Positions 34,550-46,853 of a DNA stretch of 64,000 bases are shown here, piece by piece. The notes under the pieces were generated by a model, which did no database searches, had not been told where the DNA came from, and saw nothing but the letters and a program-made list of their open reading frames with translations. Both the position numbers and the translations under genes were made by a program. The DNA comes from Notospermus geniculatus (taxonomy: Eukaryota > Nemertea > Pilidiophora > Heteronemertea > Lineidae): the NCBI GenBank assembly GCA_002633025.1, contig NMRB01001838.1:39491-103490 (forward strand), read 5' to 3'. Positions within the stretch are counted from its first letter, which is position 1. Every line of letters starts with the position of its first letter.

Positions 34550-35804
34550 TTAATGTATTTCAAAACCAGTATAATTCTCGATATAGCGAATCGGTGGCAA
34601 CAGATAGGCAAAAAAGAACCTATTAATCAGTTTAATATGACCTAACCACATCATCACACTTTGCCTTGTACATAAAGGGTTAATTCTAAAAATGAGAGAT
34701 TTGCTGACAAATTGATTCTTATGCTTATACCCAGATTTCATAAAGACCCATCTATCACCATTAACTGCCACATAACTCCAATTTTTCCCAGATAATCCTA
34801 CGAAATGGTGATAACATGTTGCCCTTAAAACAACACCTTATCCTCCACTTAAGAGATTTCTACTAAAGACAAAATATTTTCCTATCAGGACTGTGATTAT
34901 ACAAGTCATTTTCTGCCATTGGTAAATCCATTTCACGCTTCTTGGCTGAGCCTCGTGCAAGAATCAAGTACAGTGTAGCTCAGTGCTGTTGTCTCAACTT
35001 GGGTTGGGGTGTCTTCTACTTTTGGTTGTCATGGCCCCCAAAGCTAACATCAGCACTCTCTTGACTCAGGTTATAACATAAACTGTAGTGTTAACATGGT
35101 TAAGAGGCATTAAACCCAGGGATGTTGCATATGATATTGTTTACAAACCTTACCAATTATCAAGTAATGTTTGACTTACCTTGCCAATAGCCAAGAAACC
35201 AGGCAAGGTTGTTTTGATCTGCTCCAGGCAAAGCTCAGGAGACAGGGCAGGCCTTATGAGTTAGTTATAAACAGTTGATTTACCTAAAGATCAAGTCTGA
35301 GATATTACAGGGTTATCACCTATGCTCACTGCTCAAATAGTCGATTTCATCAAAATGTGAATGTTCTTGGAATGTACAGAAGATATTAATTGTCCACACT
35401 GATTTATTATTTTCACCTTAGATTCAGTTGCTTGATAATTTCGGGTTATCGAGTCAGGGTCTGGGAAAATTTACTAAAAACTCTGAGATTTCGGCTAATT
35501 GTGCATTTTCACATCGGACTGCAATAATTGTTGTCCATGTGATTTACCTGGAAAATGTCAGATTATTTAAGGGTTATCAGGATATGTGTTGGTGGACATG
35601 GGAAAATGTGGAAACTTGTTGACTCTGCTGATGTTGGACCTCCCTGAAACCATCGCCGGCGACGGTTGCAAGAAAGAAATTATAAGATGGTCATCTGACA
35701 TTTTTGAGGGGGCATGAGAAAGTCCCTTTTATTGATGACTTGGAGATATCTGTGCGGCATTTGACTAAAGTCTCAATGAGACCAAATGGATAAAGAATCC
35801 TTGT
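34550..35804. other. intergenic, nothing recognised
   Basis: AT-rich sequence between SINE copy 3 and the TGTCCCCCGCAG element. Confidence 0.5.
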
Positions 35805-36562
35805 TGTCCCCCGCAGTCGACAGACTGCAGGGGACTTACAAACGGGTCTCGTCCGTCGTCCACAACACCAACCTCGACATATGGTTACCACTTACACAGC
35901 GTGCAATGTACTCATCATACACAACAGGCCGCCTGGAAACGAGGTCACGCTCCAGATTTGTTCGTCGATTTAGCAAAGAATGTGACCTTAATTAAATATA
36001 ATCTCTGCATCAATAGTTCAACTGTGAACAGAACAATAAATGAAAACATTACCAGTGTTTTTCTTATACTTTTAACTTCCTACGAATACAGAACGACAAC
36101 CAAATTGCAATGTCGCGATTTGCCGTAAACCAGTCGTCTCACATCATGCAGCACATTGCAGCATGCTCAGTCACTCACACGTCGTCATGCACCTTCTGAA
36201 CTGAATAAAAGTCACTTTTCTAGGGTGAAGTGCAGAAATCTTCGCTGCAAACTATTTATTGACCTCTTTCAGGATTGGAAAACTGCCACTAGGCCTACTT
36301 AGTTGGTTACAACTGGTGTACTTTGGAGAACATTTGGTGACATTCCACACCGGGTTTGTTTTCTGCTCTCCAACAGACAGCGGGTCAAGTCTGGTATAGC
36401 GGGCCAAGCCATGGGAAGTGACACATCTCCATACATTGCCGCTTTTTCCGTGTACACACTCAGTGCACTTCCCACGACTTGGCCCGCTATACCATACTTG
36501 AGCCGATAGGCCTGGTGACTTCAATATGCCCCCGCATCAAAAATAGCACACCTGCGGGGGAC
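35805..36562 (+). mobile_element. element with TGTCCCCCGCAG inverted ends
   Basis: tgtcccccgcag at the left is the exact inverse of ctgcgggggaca at the right, 758 bp apart. Inside, 36393-36420 and 36466-36493 form a 28-bp-arm hairpin (ggtatagcgggccaag... / ...cttggcccgctatacc) with two mismatches and a 45-bp loop. There is no coding frame of note. Element boundaries rest on the 12-bp ends only. Confidence 0.5.
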
Positions 36563-36706
36563 ACAGCTTCTCTGATGCCTTGTTTGCTTTCTGAGTTGTT
36601 TACAGAAATGGTGAAAGAAAATGTGACATGACAAACTGAGCGATAATGAGTTAGCCAGAACTACAGGTTATAGGCCAACTGCTTGTTTCAATGAGACAAT
36701 ATTGTA

Positions 36707-36853
36707 GGGTGAACCATAGAGTTGTTGGCCACCATGCAGTGGTTGGCCACCTATTGACAGACATTTATTCGTCAGCTACACACCACTGCGAAGAATGATG
36801 TATCAATTGGTGGCCAACTACTGTATGGTGGCCAACTACTCCCTTGTTCACCT
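36707..36853 (+). mobile_element. TA-flanked foldback MITE F3
   Basis: 147 bp between TA dinucleotides. Left gggtgaac...gttgttggccacc mirrors right ggtggccaactact...gttcacct. The word gttggccacc or its inverse occurs twice per arm. Confidence 0.7.
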
Positions 36854-39007
36854 TAAAACCATGAAGAAAGGACATATGCTTCATCACCTCATGTTGTGAA
36901 ATATGTTGAACCATTTTGTCCCTTTAATAGGAGACTTTATTCATGTTTATTGCATGTCTGTGATATTCCCACCATAATGGTATCCGTCCAATACGTTTAG
37001 ATTTCCATCTTGTCTATGTATATTGTACATATGTATATGCCTAGTCCTGTTTTGTATTGTGTGTGAACCACAAATGTTAGTGTTGCAGACATTTTTAACA
37101 GTTTATTAGTATAAAGAACTGCTGAGTGTCAGGAATATGTATACCAGAATGTTGGTATATTGAGAAAATGGATATAAAACTGCTGATGAAGTGTTTTACT
37201 TCATCTTATTGTGGTCTTCTCATATTTGCTGAAGGAGAATTTTGTATCAAAATTTATTAGTTCCTAATTGCACTTTGTAACTACACCATCAAATTGTGTC
37301 ATTACGGTTTAAGCATTTCAAGGTGATGGAACTGCTTTGCACCTTGTAACGACACATTTTTGTACTGCAAAAAGAATAAATGTGACACCTTTTACCTTTA
37401 AACCACTGACTTTCTTATTATTTACTCAATACATAGTCATACTGTATCATAAAAAAACTCTTTCCTCCATAATTCAGCAGTTGTCATGGTAACTGTAGGC
37501 TTTTCTGTACTCATAGGCCTTAGGACTTGTCTTACAATCCTTGTGTAAATTCCCAGCCGATTTTCCAGATAGCAATGTCGCAAAAGACAACATATCTATT
37601 GTGTACCTAAGTCTCGATTTTCTCTTTCTCACTTTTTCTTACCTTGCTCAAACATACAGTGCCTAGCCTGGTGTGTGTGTGCATAATGCATGCACTGCTT
37701 GGATTGATTGCCTGAGCCTAACCCTCTGAATTGCCTTCCATGTTGGTAATTCGATATCTAGGCCTACCACCATGAATTACATGTATGTATGATGCGCCCT
37801 CTTAGTCTTAATAGTTCTGTCGGAATTCAGTCCTTAGGTATCATTGGACACAACTTAGGCCGAAATATATCTGATAACAAGCCCAAACACCGTAATTCTC
37901 TTGACACTATTCCTTAACAGATGCTCTCCTAGTAAATTACCATCACCATTATTTCTGTTGGAAGTTACTTTCTCAGTTTTAATCCATTCAAAAGTAAATT
38001 TTCTCATCCATATTTAATTCGTATCTTCTAAATATTTCTCTGTGACACTTATAAATCGATTCACTTCCCTTACCCTAGGGCCATTTTACAACTTTAAAAT
38101 CAACTTATCATGATTTAGAGCACATCATTAGATAATTGAAGAAAATAATTTTTGTAACTAATTTTCATGAATTATATTTTCACCCTATTTGATTTAGTGT
38201 TTTCAGTTCGACATAATTGGCTTATTCTCACCTGAGAATTACCATCTGTGCCGAAATGAGGCACAAAGAAGTTTGCATGCCTTATCTAAGTTCCCTTGGA
38301 AAAGGTTGGACTCTGTCATCAACCAGTCCCTGGGGTCCCTGGGTGGTATCACCTATGGTTAACCTTGGAGATCACTCCTCGGGCATGTGAAGATGCCTGT
38401 GGGAACGACATTCGCGAGATGACCGATCGTGCCCTTACCACCTGGGGCAGCAGGTGTGGTTTTGAAAATGAGGGTCACCAAAACCATGAATTGCATTGCA
38501 GAATGCAAAAAAATTGTTTTAAGGGTTGAAAAGTGACTCAAAATCTCGAATTTTTGACGCAAAAAANCGAATTCGCATAATTATTTTAAATCACCGTACG
38601 CCTTTTAATTGCAGGTGCGTCTAGTTGTATTGGAGAATTATAAAAAAATGCCGTGTCTTCTTTGCTGAGTCATACCTCGGCCACAAAGGAGAGAAATTAC
38701 GAATACCGGTGTTCCGTGCTTTGAGATGTGGACCACATGTGCGTGTAGACCAACTCGAACCATCCACAAAGCCAATGTAATTATCACCAGGACCTTACCA
38801 TTTTACCTCTTCTTTCATGGGGTGACTAATATTTGTTTAATTGGTCCACGGAGCAGAGGGGTCGGATGGCGTCACCCCTGTGTACACTTCTGTTATCTTG
38901 GAAGCTCATTAATGCGATACTTCTGATGACAGACTCATCATCACTTCCCCTGAAAGCGGAATTATCAACATAAAAGGCCTATGAAATTTGTTTGGTAAAG
39001 GATCGTC
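36854..39007. other. intergenic; 3'-UTR-like AT-rich stretch
   Basis: 36860-37400 is AT-rich with AATAAA at 37375-37380 and looks like a 3' UTR, but no coding exon precedes it. An N lies at 38567. The rest shows nothing. Confidence 0.35.
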
Positions 39008-39460
39008 ACTTGTCAAAAGCTTTGCAACGATCAAGAAAGAATGACCAATGCGTAACTGCCTTAGATCGAGAAAGAATGACCAATGCGTAACTGCCTTATA
39101 TCGAGAAAGAATGACCGATAGCAAAGTGTAACTGCCTTTAAGATCGAGAAATAATGCGTAACTGCCTTGGACCTTGATGTCAAAAGCTTCGCAAAGATCA
39201 AGCAAGAATGGCCAATCGTCAAGCGTACTGCCTGGGCCAAAAGCTTTGCAAAGATCAAGAAAGAATGACCAATCGCAAAGTGTAACTGTCTTGGACTATT
39301 TCAAAAGGTTTACAAAGATCTAGAAAGAATTACCAATCGTCAAACGTACTGCCTTGGACCTTGTCAAAAGCTTTGTATGATCGAGAAAGAATGACCAATT
39401 GCGAACCGTAACTGCCTTGCCTTGTCAAAAGCTTATCGATGATCAAGAACTGCCCTGACC
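39008..39460 (+). repeat. irregular minisatellite (about 40-75 bp units)
   Basis: Recurrent blocks: gatcaagaaagaatgaccaa, cgtaactgcctt, and ccttgtcaaaagctttgca. The first blocks alternate with short (about 40 bp) and later long (about 75 bp) periods, so it is a two-level repeat. Confidence 0.75.
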
Positions 39461-41627
39461 TTGACTAGCCCAGTTACCACAACGGTGTTCGACCGAAAAA
39501 ATCGGGTGATCTGTCTTGCCGAAGTTCTGACGACTGAAACACAATGTTCACCATATACATGTAGTTCGTCATATAATAGCCAAGGGCAAATCAACATGAA
39601 ATTCTATGCTCTCTGTTTCAACATCATGCACCTTTGTTTTCTTTGAATTGATCCTTGTAAAGGGAAAATCGGTGCAAATGATGCCCAAGGCTGGGCCCAA
39701 GCACCAAGTTAGCAACCGCGAACAACATGAGTGCAGTTGTCCGTCTTCTGCCCAAACGAGTCTTACATCTCTTTTTTTGCAAGCAGGGTGTCCACTGACC
39801 TACTCTATTGTTATCATTGCTTTTTTTCTTCTTGAAGATTCTTTGAGAAACCAAGCGATCTGATTATACCCTTTGGCCAAGTAATTCAGGTATTGTGGTT
39901 GCCGTCGTTTCCCATGTCCGGCAGACGGCCGTATGGAAGGTGTACTTGTACGCCGCCAGGATGATTCCCAATTAGTACACGACCCGTTGTTTTCCTTTTG
40001 ATTTTTTCTTTTCTTATCAATATACCCTCGGGCTGGTTTGATGCCGATATTTCAACGGGTTTCCGTCGTGGCCCACTTCTACAGATTACCTCGCGACACC
40101 GAACACGATATCGCTGATCAAAGCTTTTTTGCGGTATTTTTCATCATAATCTGAATTCGAATTCGTTCTCCCTCCTGCCGTGTCCTGCATGTCACCGGCT
40201 TCCCATTCATTTAGACCATAACTGTGAAAGTCACCGCAGCTGCTCCCGGTAAAGGAGACCGTCGCTGACTAAGTTCACTCGACATCAGATCACGTTCTGA
40301 TGATTGGAGATTGTTCCGCCGTTTTTCTTCATCATCAGACGTTGTTTGATGAACCTTTGATTTGTCGTCTGCGAGGAGCTGATCGTCTGCGAAAAGTAGA
40401 GCATCGGCATCATGGCATTTTGACAACGATGCAGTATTCCAAGTCAAATAAAAAAGATGGTGTAAGGGTTTTGTGGTATTACACGAGATTATCACGTTAA
40501 AAAGAACATGTATGGCTTCCACATAAACGTTGAACCTTAGTTGGATTGAACTTGACTCTAGTCCACAATTGACTTCGGAGCCCAGCTTTCTTTCATGTCT
40601 TTAGAACCACGAAAGCAGTCAAGAGTACATTTCTTTGGTATTCTTGTCAGAAAGATCTCACTGGGAAATGATCCGTAATCTTTGTATGGGAGGACAAAAG
40701 TGAAACAAACCACAACCCATCAAAGCTTGTCGTATTTTTGCTCGGTTCAAATCCTCCTAATCTTTTGTCAGCGCATCACAAGACATTTGTCTACGGATAA
40801 AAGATTGGTGCAAACTTGCATCAGGCCACTTATTTGCCAGGGGAAGGGCTTGTTGTTGAATTGATGTGCGGCGGACCATTCGGTTACGTAATATGTTTTG
40901 GTATAAGTGTCATTCGACGAGCCAGTCTTGTACATGTAACTGCATCGATTTGACGTGGACACATCAAAATGTTTGGTTTTTAGCTCGCCAAAGAGCAAAA
41001 CCAGAGACAGCAGACATTGGATCGCCCGAAAGAACTTACCGATGTTGTGGCCACATCAAAATTGAAACTGTAAGTAATGGTAGAAACGATTTCCCGCATT
41101 CTTTAGGTCTTTTATCAGTTTGAAATGGTAACATAGGTCTGCTGATTTGTCCCGGTGATCTCTTCAAGCTTGATAAATAGAAATTTCTTATGAAATCATG
41201 AAGTCTTGGAGCGGTACGCCGCCAGATCCGTTATTCGTGGCAGTCTGCTTCCATTCACATCTTCGATATTTTCCTAGGACGTATCGTTTAAACTGATCTT
41301 AACTCGGCTTCCCCCGCCCTGCTGGAAACTTTCTGGGTGACTTAACTTGAGATCGGTGCTAATGAATTACCAACGTTGATAATGACTCAAGGTGCACGCC
41401 CCGGGTCGCCCAGCGCTACACTGAGTGATGACAGAATGGTAGCACACGGCACAGGTCTTGTCAACTTTTACCTGCTGTCCACCAGCGTTACTGTGAGTGA
41501 ATGTCCGTTTACTTCTGTTGTTGGTGCAATGAGGGAAGTTGCCCTTATGGAAACGTTCCTCTCCTCCTTCAAATACGTGTACATGTATATCATATGATTT
41601 CTTTGAAATTCAGATTCCGGGCCGATC
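39461..41627. other. intergenic, CpG-richer, no confirmed gene
   Basis: CpG is more frequent than in the introns. One weak exon-like segment (40983-41072) is discussed under findings; otherwise no gene. Confidence 0.4.
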
Positions 41628-41918
41628 CAGGCCCGTAGCTAGCATAGGGACAGGGGGGCAAATGCCCCCCCCCCCGGCCAATTGTTCAAAAAAATTTTCT
41701 TCAGCAAAATCAAATGGGATAAAAAAATCAGTATTGTTCGTGTCTCAGAATGCCGGAAATTGACCTCAAATTGCATCTCAGAGCTTCAAAGTTTCAAAAT
41801 TGTTCTGGGGGAGGCCCCCAGACCCCCGCATCACCGACGCCCTTTGGCGCTGCCCACGTCTGTAGAGCTCGTCTGCTTAAAATGCCCCCCCTAGGGAAAA
41901 AAGCTAGCTACGGCCCTG
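41628..41918 (+). mobile_element. 5-bp-TSD MITE family C1, copy 1
   Basis: 291 bp. It starts CAGGCCCGTAGCTAGC and ends GCTAGCTACGGCCCTG, a 16-bp inverted repeat with one mismatch. The 5-mer cgatc flanks both sides. Inside are a C-run, aaaatcaaatgggat, and a GC-rich segment (ggccc-cagacc-ccgc) near the right end. The CAGG tip and 5-bp duplication are what some hAT-like (hAT5) groups show; that assignment is inference. Confidence 0.7.
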
Positions 41919-43844
41919 CGATCGGGCTTAAAATGTCGTGACCCACATGTAAGGCTTTAACATTTGATGAAAATTTTGACTGTGTAGACTACGGCAGGCA
42001 TTAGCAAGTAGAATCAAAAACGGTCCTCGTAGGGCCCAGGGTGTTACGGGTGTTGGGTAGTTCAACCATACTTTTCTTGCCCATGAGCGTTGTATCTTGT
42101 AGTCTTTCATGTAGGCGCGACTTGACCACACATCTGCTATGGCAGGCCAAGTGCTGATATTACATGCATTGAACAAAATACACTGGTGGCGGGCACAGAG
42201 ACATCCCACAGAAGCCCAACAGCACCGGTTCGACCATCTTTGGTTGTGATTCAAAGAAAACTAACCGGAAGAAGTCAAAAAATTGATTTCATGCACTGGT
42301 ACTCTTTGACTTCCTACTGCATGTATCCGAACAGCAAGGATACTTTTTCATCAACGTGTCAAATCGATCAGGTGTGTTCTGGCGCCAAAAGCTATCTGAG
42401 ATGTTATTCTTGAACATCCACAGTAAATATGCCCCTCGGTCCAGGCGCGTGTTCTGTCGTCTGCCACGCTCTCTGTGTCGGAACCTGTCTTGTTTTCCGT
42501 CGCTCGGAGGGATCTTTCTGTTTCGTTACACTGGTAATCACATTATGTCGCCGAAGAAAAAAAATCCTGGTTACCTGGATTGAGTTTGATGACCGGGTTG
42601 ACTCGTAGGATGTCAGCGCATCTTAAGATTTACAATGTACTGTTATTTCTGACCGACAATGAAAAATCGAATTGCAAGTGGCTATTGCTGGAACCAGCGA
42701 AGTTTCACCCTGTTTGTTTCTTACACCGATCGAAGAAGCTTTCAAGGGATAATTGATCTTGCGTTGTAGCTGTTCCTTTCCATTGTGTCTTCCTCACAAC
42801 ACCGTTTAGCTACATTAGTCAGTTACCCTACACGGATTGATCTTTGTGTAATCAGCACTTCCGATCCGATTTCTCGCAGCCAGTGATAGCGTTTACATAA
42901 CGCGTAGGATCCTCACGTAACGGTCGGCACGTTGTTGTTGATGCAGTGTTGACACTTGCATTTGACGGATGACTACCGCTTACGTAAAGTTGCTTCCACG
43001 TTGGATGAAATTGCGGTGGTTTTGGACGATGTTGATGTAGATGTTGAATTCAACGCCCTTTGTCGCTCCTGCCTTGCAAACATTGAATCTGACGGAATCT
43101 TTCCAAACTGGAACTGGACACAAGCATCTGGTCAGCTCCGGTCAACTTCCTTTCACGATCTGCAGAACTCACAGGCACATCGATCGTTGATTCCATGAAG
43201 GCCTAAGCAAACTGCCCGATCAAGACACGCTGTTTTCTCTTTTTCTCACCCGAGGCTACATGTAGCTGGTTGAAATTTCGGCTCTGGTCAGACAAACTGA
43301 TGTCATTCCTTGTACATCTCGATAGCGTGCATAAATCTTTAATACTCAGTGAAGGTCGGCCGTGTTCGCTGCTTTGGTGTTTGGGATTCTATAGGGGTTG
43401 GCGTATCAAATGTCATTCATCGCACGGGACATCGACCAGTATCATCTGGTTCGACGTAAACGTATATCTCGTACGTTTCTTGATGCAGACTTTCGATTGC
43501 TAACTGCAAGACTGGGTGAGGCTTGCGACATTAATTGATTCCCAGTTAATTAACAGAACACCAGAGCTTGGATTTCAGGCTAGTACCTATCGACGTTAGT
43601 GTTGCTAAGAGGAGAGACTGTACTCGGAGCACTTCCAGCGGGCAAAGCTCTTTCTGGATTCGGTATTGTTATCTCCCATCTGACAACCATCGCGGATACC
43701 AGGTATTTTGTTGGAAAATTTTTTCTTTTGGATATGGACTTTATCGCGACTAAAATACACGAAACTCTTCAAAGTTCGTTCTCAACCAGGGTTATAAGAA
43801 TCACTGGTGAGTACAGCAGCGCTTTTTACATTCCATCCTCCTCC
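41919..43844. other. intergenic, nothing recognised
   Basis: Several 60-110 codon frames overlap each other on both strands, none like a known family. Confidence 0.45.
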
Positions 43845-44038
43845 TCGTCTTCTTCATCATCATCATCACCACCATTACGATCTCCATCCGTTTTGGTGCC
43901 GTTTTGCATATACCGGTAATTAGGCCTACCACCTTCTTCGTCATCATCATCACCAAAACGATATCCGTCATCATCATCGTCACCAAAACGATCTCCATCC
44001 GTTTTGGTGCCGTTTTGTATTTACCGGTAGTTATCACC

Positions 44039-44084
<46 letters not shown>

Positions 44085-44160
44085 CCTCCAAAACGATCAT
44101 CATCATCATCGTCGTCACCAAAACGATCTCCGTCCGTTTTGGTGCCGTTTTGCACCACCA
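43845..44160 (+). repeat. compound ATC microsatellite with three embedded longer units
   Basis: Stretches of (atc)n, the longest at about 44041-44086, alternate with three copies of cgatctccatccgttttggt followed by gccgttttg. Two of these copies continue into ta-taccggta. The whole is a higher-order repeat of about 95-135 bp. Long frames on both strands here are repeat artefacts. Confidence 0.8.
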
Positions 44161-44565
44161 ACTGGGATCTTGCCCCTTCGGATCTTTTTGGTGTCATCAG
44201 CAGGATTCATTCAATCAATGGTAAACATCGCCTTGGGACTATACATACCCGTATATGTGTCATATTTCTCGAGTTTACTCAACATCCAATACACAACACC
44301 GCAGGTGATGCCACGTTATTTTCAGCGTGAGAAACACGTTAAGAACCGACGAGGTAGCTCGTGAATCTTTTATGCTCTGCAGTCGATGTTTGATCCCTAT
44401 GGGCTGTTTACAGACGATCACGCTCATATTAGGATCATCAGGAGACGACAGATTCAATAATGTCGTTTGTCGTTTGGCAATTTTTACCGACCTCGTGCCA
44501 TCGTACTCTGTCAGCGCCAAAGGTTCGTCACGAGTTGTATCTGAAGGAATGAGGACCGTAATCCA

Positions 44566-44962
44566 TGCCTCAGTAGGTGTCACTAGTGGTTAAACTATTG
44601 AATGGGGACTATTGACTTGAAAGGGACCAGTCCTGGTCAATTTCCCACACAAAGGTATCCACTGCATAAAACCTGATTACTGTGTGCTGCCCTCTATCAT
44701 AGTTATGATCTCCGTTGTTTCAGCCCCAAAGCTCCGCCAAAAAAAAGAAGTCTGGTGGCTTCGTTCGTTTTGCTGTATGCCAACCCATGTCAATGGGGAC
44801 CCTAGCCCACTGCCTCAATAGGTGTCACTAGTTGTTAAAACTATCGAAATGAAACTGACATCCCGGTCCTGATCAATTTCCCACACAAAAGGCGTCCATT
44901 GTATAGGAACTGGTTTCGGTGTGCTGCCCTCTATCGTAGCTAGGATCACCATTGGCACCGTT
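44566..44962 (+). repeat. local direct duplication of about 150 bp
   Basis: 44566-44715 (tgcctcagtaggtgtcacta ... gtgctgccctctatcatagt) recurs at 44811-44962 (tgcctcaataggtgtcacta ... gtgctgccctctatcgtagc). The copies are about 245 bp apart. Similarity is about 75-80 percent by eye, so the duplication is old. Confidence 0.7.
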
Positions 44963-45489
44963 TTACTCTTTGATGCTCTCTCCCATATCTTTATAAGACT
45001 ACCGCCGACAAAGCCGAAATATTGTAGAGTGGAAGTATCGTTGAGTTGTTGCTATCGTTGGGTTGTTGTTAATCTAGAACTCAACCTCCGGAAGTTGGCG
45101 GCCAGACCTTCCCGTCTATCAAGGACGTGTAGGTTCTTCAATGCCTGCTTTGTTACCGTAGTTGAAAAAGTTGATCAGCAACATGTTATTCCCTGAATGC
45201 GAAGGATGTTACTTTCATACCTATAGTTAACTGAACATGGCAGTTACGGTTCCATCAGTATCCTTGGGGACTAATGCTGTGTCTAAGAAACCCCAACATA
45301 CCAACTCGCTGAGAGTGAAAATGAAACATTTGCGTGTCTGTTTCTGTACAGGTTGACACGACATCCTCAGAGGACGTAGCTCTGGTACGATAATCGTTGG
45401 GTAACTTGTTCGTCTTAATGGCGTATCTCGCATTTGCTCTAAAGAGATTGACAACTTTTCCTGTGGAATAAAATGGTGTTCAACCTTAA

Positions 45490-45815
45490 AGCCTGCAGCA
45501 CACGTCACCACTTTCGTTGCTCATACAGGCTATTTTCGTGGTCGGCAATTTTTGTGGCTGTTACCGGTTTACAGCAGACGTCACCACTCAGTGGTCTCGT
45601 GTGCTGCTGATGGCCAAGCATCACCACAAGTGGCAACTAAATTTTCGTGGTGAGAAATCAAACCGGTTTGATTTTCGGCAACTTGTTGCAACTCGTGGTC
45701 ACCACAGAATTCCTTGGTGAGTGGTCGTTGCCGGCCACGGCACACTTGGCCATTTTTGTGGCGACCACGAAAATTGCCTGTATGAGCAACGAAAGTGGTG
45801 ACGTGTGCTGCAGGC
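45490..45815 (+). mobile_element. TTAA-flanked MITE T1
   Basis: 326 bp with near-perfect inverted termini of about 42 bp (gcctgcagcacacgtcacca ... and its inverse). TTAA lies at both edges (45486-45489 and 45816-45819). The interior contains further inverted stretches such as gtggtcgg and ccggtttgattttcgg. TTAA targets are used by piggyBac and Kolobok transposons; which one applies cannot be told from a non-coding copy. Confidence 0.8.
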
Positions 45816-46465
45816 TTAACCTTCTTACATGTACCTTTCGCGGCCTCTCTTGTCATGGCAGTGTTTACCATTTGCTGGGCTATATCTATCAGTCACGTGA
45901 ACGCTTCCAAGTAGCGTTATGGATTGTGAACACTTAAATGATTCAGCTTTCATTGAACTGACAAGAGTTTCCTTGAGAAGAAAATGTATTGTGCCACCTC
46001 TCCTCTCCAGCTGCGAGGACTAATCAAGCATAGTTTCTCTTGTACCATCTTCATATCGAACGACAAAAAGTAACACGACGTTCGATATTTCGTGAAAGTT
46101 CACAGCGGGACTTTTTCGCCTTTGTAGCTTCGAATGCTTCATTGGGCCTCCTTGTGGTTAACGAACAAAAGGATTCCGCCAAGTGTAATACAAGCCTTGG
46201 AGGAATTCTGTCGGTCTTAAAAAAGATGCTGGTGTCCTCGAAAACAACTGAGGAAGCATTCCGCTTGGTGTCGTCTGCTAATGATTTTGAGATGCGATGT
46301 TGTGACCTTCCTGTCAGGATTCGTCATAAAATTGATCGGCATGAGAGTGACAATTAGATATAATACGGTAGCAATAATTGTTGACGTATGGGCAGTTGTG
46401 TGGGAATTTCTAGCCACTTGCCGTTGCCTCGGCATGAATCAAATAGTTTGACCCTGCCNATTAGT

Positions 46466-46853
46466 GGGGTTTCGCAAATCTGACGAAACACGAAGTACGA
46501 AATACGAAATTGGACTTCATTTTCATGACGTAATGTATTTGAGGAGACGGTTGGTACCATAAATTTCGCCTGGTGCAAGAGCGTCTTTTAGCGTATGACG
46601 CAAGACCGATAGAGTTGCGGTGTATCTTAAACTTTGAAATTTATCTTTCGTTTCCACTTCGTAGCTACGAACTGGAAATTTAAAAATTCAAGATGCACCA
46701 AAACTCTCTCGGTCTGACTTGATATGCTAAAAGACGCTCCTGCAGCAGGCGATATTTGTGGTAGCAACCATCTCCTGAAATACATCACGTCATGGAAATG
46801 AAGTAACAATTTCGTATTTCGCACTTCGTGTTTCGTCAGATTTGCGAAACCCC
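46466..46853 (+). mobile_element. long foldback element F5
   Basis: 388 bp that is essentially one large imperfect palindrome. The left arm starts ggggtttcgcaaatctgacg and aligns with the inverse of the right arm for about 185 bp, down to an AT-rich centre near 46655. Shared internal words include gagcgtcttttagc and acgaaatacgaaatt. An N at 46459 lies just outside the left tip. No target duplication could be fixed. Confidence 0.75.

Noticed and set aside
36860-37400. 3'-UTR-like AT-rich stretch ending in AATAAA
   Set aside because: No coding exon on the plus strand leads into it; the STPG2-like gene already has a nearer stop and signal.
43801-44224. Two 106-codon frames on opposite strands, Met- or Ile-rich
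   Set aside because: They are translations of the ATC microsatellite.
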